A stretch of DNA of 34,516 bases, from positions 1-34,516 of the forward strand of contig JAKZES010000056.1 in NCBI GenBank assembly GCA_022548915.1, in the 5' to 3' direction. The notes below the pieces were generated by a model that worked only from the letters and a program-made list of their open reading frames with translations, was not told the origin of the DNA and did not search any database. Each line of letters begins with the position of its first letter. The stretch's first letter is position 1. This DNA is from Verrucomicrobiaceae bacterium E54 (GTDB taxonomy: Bacteria; Verrucomicrobiota; Verrucomicrobiia; Verrucomicrobiales; Akkermansiaceae). A program made the translations under genes and the position numbers. Below are positions 31,026 through 34,516 of the stretch, piece by piece.

Positions 31026-31979
31026 ATGGCCCAGCGGGTAAATCGCAGAACCTCCCTGACGGTCGGAGCCTTTTTCGAGAAGCATCACGAGGCGCTCTCG
31101 ATGACCCTGCTCAGTGACCGGAGGGGTTTCGAGCGCACGATCAGCGAACCGGCACCGAACCGTCCCGGCCTGGCCCTCGCCGGCTTCTTTTCGTATTTCG
31201 CCAAGAAGCGCATCCAGGTGCTCGGCAACTCGGAGGTGTCCTACCTCAAGAAGCTCACCCCGCAGATGCGCAGCGAGCGCTTCGGCCGGATGTGCGAGCG
31301 CGACATCCCGGCGCTGGTCATCTCGCGCGGCGGCGTGCTCAGCGAGGACCTCCTCAAGATCGCCGAGCAGCACGCGATTCCGGTCTTCAGCACCCGGCTG
31401 GTGACCATGAATTTCCTCAATGCCGCGACACTGGCCCTCGAGAATGAATTCGCGCCGACGACCACCCTGCACGGCTGCATGGTCGACATGAAGGGCATCG
31501 GGGTGCTGATCATGGGCAAGAGCGGCAGCGGCAAGAGCGAGACCGCCATCGGCATGCTCGAGCGCGGCGCCGCGCTGGTGGCCGACGACCTGGTGCGCGT
31601 CCGCTGGGCCGGCAATGAACTGACCGCCAGCGCTCCGGACCTTTCACGCGGCTACCTCGAAGTGCGGGGGATCGGCATCGTCAACGTCGCCAACCTCTTC
31701 GGCCTGACCTCGATCCGCCCCGAAAAACGCCTCGATCTGGTGGTGAACCTGACGCCGCACGCCGACTTGAACGAAGTCGACCGCCTCGGACTCGAAGCGA
31801 AGAAGTTCGAGGTTCTCGGCCAGAAGGTGCCGATGGTCGAGGTCCCGGTGGCGCCGGGGCGCGACACGGCCCGGATGGTGGCGATCGCGGCCCTCGACCA
31901 GCAGCTCCGCCGCCTTGGCTACAACATGGCCGATGAATTCAACCAGCGCCTCATGGAACACATGGCCTCGCAGGGCTGA
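31026..31979 (+). CDS. hprK: HPr kinase/phosphorylase
   Basis: The 317-residue protein has the usual HprK layout: an N-terminal domain (about 1-135) and a C-terminal kinase domain. It shows His149 (LHGCMVDMKGIG), the P-loop GKSGSGKS (164-171), Asp187-Asp188 (VADDLVRVRW) and the HprK signature EVRGIGIVNV (212-221). It phosphorylates HPr on Ser46 with ATP or PPi and removes that phosphate. ATG 31026 matches the family N-terminus; upstream codons read as unrelated sequence. The gene is followed 88 bp later by ptsH. Placing hprK next to ptsH and ptsI is typical of bacteria with a regulatory PTS. Confidence 0.95.
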   Translation: MAQRVNRRTSLTVGAFFEKHHEALSMTLLSDRRGFERTISEPAPNRPGLALAGFFSYFAKKRIQVLGNSEVSYLKKLTPQMRSERFGRMCERDIPALVISRGGVLSEDLLKIAEQHAIPVFSTRLVTMNFLNAATLALENEFAPTTTLHGCMVDMKGIGVLIMGKSGSGKSETAIGMLERGAALVADDLVRVRWAGNELTASAPDLSRGYLEVRGIGIVNVANLFGLTSIRPEKRLDLVVNLTPHADLNEVDRLGLEAKKFEVLGQKVPMVEVPVAPGRDTARMVAIAALDQQLRRLGYNMADEFNQRLMEHMASQG

Positions 31980-31999
31980 GTTGCATGCGCAAAAATGCC

Positions 32000-32029
32000 T
32001 TGGACGGCCGACGGGGCGCTCCCTAGACT
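32000..32029 (+). promoter_or_regulatory. Putative promoter for ptsH-ptsI
   Basis: TTGGAC (32000-32005) and TAGACT (32024-32029) are spaced by 18 bp and end 38 bp before the ptsH start. The same TTGGAC -35 sequence occurs before the last gene in the window (34196-34201). No Shine-Dalgarno of good strength follows. Confidence 0.5.
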
Positions 32030-32067
32030 CCGCGCGGGCCGACGCCCCTTTCCTCCACCCTTTTTCA

Positions 32068-32334
32068 ATGGCTCAACGCGAATTCACCATCCAGAACAAG
32101 CTCGGCATCCATGCCCGGCCTGCGGCGCAGTTTGTGAAGATGGCCAGCCGGTTCAGCGCGGAGATCCGCGTTGAGAAGGATGGCGAGGAGGTCGACGGGA
32201 AAAGCATCATGGGCCTGATGATGCTCGCGGCCGGCCACGGATCCGTGATCACCGTCGCGGCCGAGGGCGACGACGCCGATCAGGCGCTGGCGGCGCTGGC
32301 CGAACTCGTCGAGCGCAAGTTCGAGGAGGATTGA
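32068..32334 (+). CDS. ptsH: Phosphocarrier protein HPr
   Basis: The 88-residue cytoplasmic protein has both regulatory sites at canonical positions: His15 in NKLGIHARPA, phosphorylated by enzyme I, and Ser46 in VDGKSIMGLMML, phosphorylated by HprK. An intact Ser46 beside an hprK gene supports a working Ser-phosphorylation switch. No Crh-like variation (His15 lost) is present. It lies between hprK and ptsI and is followed by a strong hairpin. Confidence 0.97.
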   Translation: MAQREFTIQNKLGIHARPAAQFVKMASRFSAEIRVEKDGEEVDGKSIMGLMMLAAGHGSVITVAAEGDDADQALAALAELVERKFEED

Positions 32335-32345
32335 GCCCGATCGCG

Positions 32346-32362
32346 GGCCCGGGAGCCGGGCC
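32346..32362 (+). terminator. Hairpin between ptsH and ptsI
   Basis: GGCCCGG-GAG-CCGGGCC is a perfect 7-bp GC stem with a triloop, followed by GGATTTTGCTTT. It starts 12 bp after the ptsH stop. It may be a partial terminator that lowers ptsI expression relative to ptsH, or an mRNA-stabilising end. Confidence 0.5.
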
Positions 32363-32411
32363 GGATTTTGCTTTGAAGCCGCTTCCGCGACGGCCAGCAT
32401 GGGGGCCGTAG

Positions 32412-34175
32412 ATGGAGCGAGTCAGTGGAGTCACCCCGGAGGAGACGGTGTTGCAGGGCACGCCGGTGTCCGGGGGGATTGGTATCGCTCCATTGCATGT
32501 GATCGCCCGCGGCTTCGCCGCGCCGGAGGTTTACGAAATCGATGACGTCGAGGCGGAACGGCGGCGTTTCGAGGCCGCCCTTGAACGCACGCGTGAGCAA
32601 CTGATCGCCCTGCAGGAGCGGATCAATGCCATCTCCGGCACCGACGAGGGGATGATCTTCGAGGCCCACCAGATGATGCTGGAGGACAAGGCCCTCGTCG
32701 GTCAGGTCATGGCCGCCATCGAGAAGCGCCGTCAGAACGCCGAATACGCGCTCTACGCGACGATCCAGAACTACCTCGAGGCGATGCGCCGGGTGCCGGA
32801 CCCCTACCTGCGCGAGCGCACGGCGGACATCGAGGACGTCTGCCAGCGCCTTCTGCGAAACTTCTCTCCCGAGGAACACCGGGTCGGCGGACCCGACGAG
32901 CGCCACATCCTGGTCGCCTACGACCTGAGCCCGTCGGACACCGCGGCGATGGACCGCCGCCACATGGCCGGCTTCGCGACCGAGCTTGGCAGCGTGAACT
33001 CCCACACGGCCATCCTGGCCCGCTCGCTGGGCATTCCGGCCATCGTCGGCCTCAAGAACGTTGTCCTCGATGTGCGGGCGCTGACCCCGGCGATCATCGA
33101 CGGCTATTCCGGCAAGCTGATCCTCAATCCGCGGTCCGAAACGCTCGAGCGTTATCTTTCGATCCGCTCCGAGAAGGAAAAGGTCCGCCACGAACTCGAA
33201 GCCCAGCGCGAGGACGAGGCGGTCACGATCGATGGCCGCGGGATCACGCTTTCCGCCAACATCGAGCTCTCCGAGGAAATCTCGCTGGTCAAGAACAGCG
33301 GCGCCCGCGGGGTGGGACTTTACCGCACCGAGTTCCTGCTCCTCAAGGGCGAGCAGATGCCGGGGGAAATGGAGCAGGCCGAGGTTTACACCCGGCTTGC
33401 CAAGGCGCTCTCGCCCGATCCGTTGATCATCCGCACGCTCGACGCCGGCGGCGACAAGCTCCCGGTGGAGCCCCTTTCCGAGCCCGAGCCCAACCCCTTC
33501 CTCGGCTGGCGCGGGATCCGGGTCTCGCTCGACCGCCCGGCGATGTTCAAGGAACAACTGCGGGCCATCCTGCGCGCCAGCGCCCACGGCAAGGTGGCCG
33601 TGATGTTTCCGCTCATTTCCGGCATCCGGGAAGTGCGCCGGGCCAAGGAACTCGTCTGGGAATGCATGGACGAACTCGAGGAGGAGCAGGTCCCCTTCGA
33701 CGGCGATCTCGAGATCGGCGTGATGATCGAGGTGCCCTCGGCCGCCGTGATCGCCGATCTGATCGCCCCGGAAGTCGACTTCTTCTCGATCGGGACCAAC
33801 GACCTGATCCAGTACACCGTCGCCAGCGACCGGGTGAACCACCGGGTGGCGGACCTGTATCGACCGTCCCATCCAGCCGTCATCCGGCTGATCAAGCAGA
33901 CGATCGATGCCGGCCTGGCGGCCGGGGCGTGGACCGGGGTCTGCGGTGAAATGGCCGGGGACCTCCGCTTCACCCCGCTGCTGCTGGGGCTTGGGGTCGA
34001 GGAGCTTTCCGTCGGGCCGCACCAGGTGCCGAGGGTCCGCCGGGCGATCCGGGCGCTCAGCCACGCCGAGTGCGCCGCCCTGGCCGACGAGGCCCTCAAA
34101 TCGCCGCTAAGCCTTGATATTCTGGAGCTTTCGACCGGAATGGCCCGCAAATACTACCCCGAGTTGCTCGATTGA
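32412..34175 (+). CDS. ptsI: Phosphoenolpyruvate-protein phosphotransferase (enzyme I)
   Basis: This is a 587-residue cytoplasmic enzyme I of near-standard length. Domains in order are the helical HPr-binding domain (about 1-150), the phosphohistidine domain with active His198 (GSVNSHTAILARSLGIPA), and the PEP-binding TIM barrel (about 260-587) with TLDAGGDKLP, the RG.R..L motif, 'VDFFSIGTNDLIQYTVASDR' and WTGVCGEMAGD holding the general-acid Cys. It transfers phosphate from PEP to HPr His15. With HPr and HprK, but without any visible EII permease or EIIA, the cluster may serve mainly regulation. Confidence 0.96.
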   Translation: MERVSGVTPEETVLQGTPVSGGIGIAPLHVIARGFAAPEVYEIDDVEAERRRFEAALERTREQLIALQERINAISGTDEGMIFEAHQMMLEDKALVGQVMAAIEKRRQNAEYALYATIQNYLEAMRRVPDPYLRERTADIEDVCQRLLRNFSPEEHRVGGPDERHILVAYDLSPSDTAAMDRRHMAGFATELGSVNSHTAILARSLGIPAIVGLKNVVLDVRALTPAIIDGYSGKLILNPRSETLERYLSIRSEKEKVRHELEAQREDEAVTIDGRGITLSANIELSEEISLVKNSGARGVGLYRTEFLLLKGEQMPGEMEQAEVYTRLAKALSPDPLIIRTLDAGGDKLPVEPLSEPEPNPFLGWRGIRVSLDRPAMFKEQLRAILRASAHGKVAVMFPLISGIREVRRAKELVWECMDELEEEQVPFDGDLEIGVMIEVPSAAVIADLIAPEVDFFSIGTNDLIQYTVASDRVNHRVADLYRPSHPAVIRLIKQTIDAGLAAGAWTGVCGEMAGDLRFTPLLLGLGVEELSVGPHQVPRVRRAIRALSHAECAALADEALKSPLSLDILELSTGMARKYYPELLD

Positions 34176-34195
34176 GGCCTCGTTGCAGGTTTTTT

Positions 34196-34224
34196 TTGGA
34201 CATTTCCGGGAACAAACTTATGAG
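34196..34224 (+). promoter_or_regulatory. Putative promoter for the Cys-rich protein
   Basis: TTGGAC (34196-34201), a 17-bp spacer and TATGAG (34219-34224) lie 62 bp before the start of the last gene. The -35 box sits in a T-rich stretch right after the ptsI end. Confidence 0.5.
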
Positions 34225-34286
34225 TGGCGTGTTCCTACAAGCGGGAAAACAGCCCGCGAACAACCGACAAACAACCGACGACCCAA

Positions 34287-34516
34287 ATGAAACTGATCAT
34301 TCAATCCATCATCGTGGCCTGCTGCTGCGCGCCGCTGGCCTTTGCCGACTGCAAGAAGTGCGACGGCGACAAGGAGAAAGAAGAAACCGTCATCCTCGCC
34401 GGAAAGTGCAAGGAGAAGTGTGACGGCGACAAGGAAGATCCCGCCCTCGCCGGCAAGTGCAAGGAGAAGTGCGACGGCGACAAGGAAGATCCCGCCCTCG
34501 CCGGCAAGTGCAAGGA
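34287..34516 (+). CDS. Secreted Cys/Lys/Asp-rich repeat protein (cut by window end)
   Basis: The window keeps the first ~76 residues. A signal peptide (MKLIIQSIIVACCCAPLAFA) is followed by DCKKCDGDKEKEET, then a 17-residue unit AGKCKEKCDGDKEDPAL. The unit occurs twice in full and a third copy is entered before the sequence ends. Each unit carries a C-x3-C pair and Lys/Asp/Glu residues, so metal binding or disulfide-linked stacking is possible. No family is recognised. The start follows a T-rich promoter-like stretch and a small CAACCGACAAACAACCGAC direct repeat. Total length cannot be seen. Confidence 0.65.
   Translation, partial: MKLIIQSIIVACCCAPLAFADCKKCDGDKEKEETVILAGKCKEKCDGDKEDPALAGKCKEKCDGDKEDPALAGKCK
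34398..34516 (+). repeat. Tandem 51-bp coding repeat
   Basis: Units begin at 34398, 34449 and 34500, with an exact 51-bp period. The first two units differ at very few positions (for example GGAAAG against GGCAAG, TGTGAC against TGCGAC). The third is cut by the window end. Such near-identity suggests recent or ongoing unit-number change. Confidence 0.85.

Overview
The window looks like a chromosome segment of a high-GC Verrucomicrobiota bacterium, probably of the Verrucomicrobiaceae type. This is inferred from gene content and style: an hprK-ptsH-ptsI regulatory PTS set with no EII permease in view, a ydjI/ydjG-like SPFH and zinc-ribbon pair, secreted FKBP and DUF2459 proteins, weak Shine-Dalgarno sites, and short GGA-triloop palindromes between genes. 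No rRNA, tRNA or CRISPR is visible.

Left flank (1-4800). A minus-strand cluster holds an SPFH (band 7) protein that ends in an excisionase-like helix-turn-helix, a small HicB/HicA toxin-antitoxin pair, and a zinc-ribbon membrane protein. A plus-strand SLC13/DASS permease with two RCK_C domains follows.

Integrated element (about 4830-17823, 13 kb). It is bounded by a perfect 61-bp direct repeat that is part of the 3' end of an alpha/beta-hydrolase gene. The right copy is fused in frame to the hydrolase and supplies a replacement C-terminus. The left copy still carries the displaced native 3' end. The element encodes a tyrosine recombinase, an excisionase-like protein, several winged-helix proteins including a replication-initiator-like one with iteron-like palindromes in its linker, and a 2,024-residue polyvalent-type protein with an HExxH motif. 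It also carries a stand-alone integrase N-domain-like protein, a divergent ribbon-helix-helix (RHH) regulatory locus with paired GCTAGC operators, two paralogous proteins that seem built from tandem RHH-like units, and a small lipoprotein. No capsid, terminase, relaxase or conjugation gene was recognised, so it may be a phage-satellite-like or otherwise minimal integrative element.

Right flank (17743-34516). A minus-strand operon encodes an N-acetylmuramoyl-L-alanine amidase, the bifunctional NAD(P)HX repair enzyme Nnr, a DsbD-N-like protein and the hydrolase used as integration site. Next come a secreted protein of unknown function, a large membrane protein of unknown function, a CLC transporter with CBS domains, and glycerol kinase. 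A minus-strand group then encodes a DUF2459 lipoprotein, a three-domain FKBP and a DUF3817 membrane protein. The plus-strand hprK-ptsH-ptsI cluster follows, and the window ends inside a secreted Cys-rich protein made of 51-bp repeats.

The most novel-looking parts are the RHH-repeat locus with its spaced GCTAGC operators, the giant protein, and the way the element restores its target gene.
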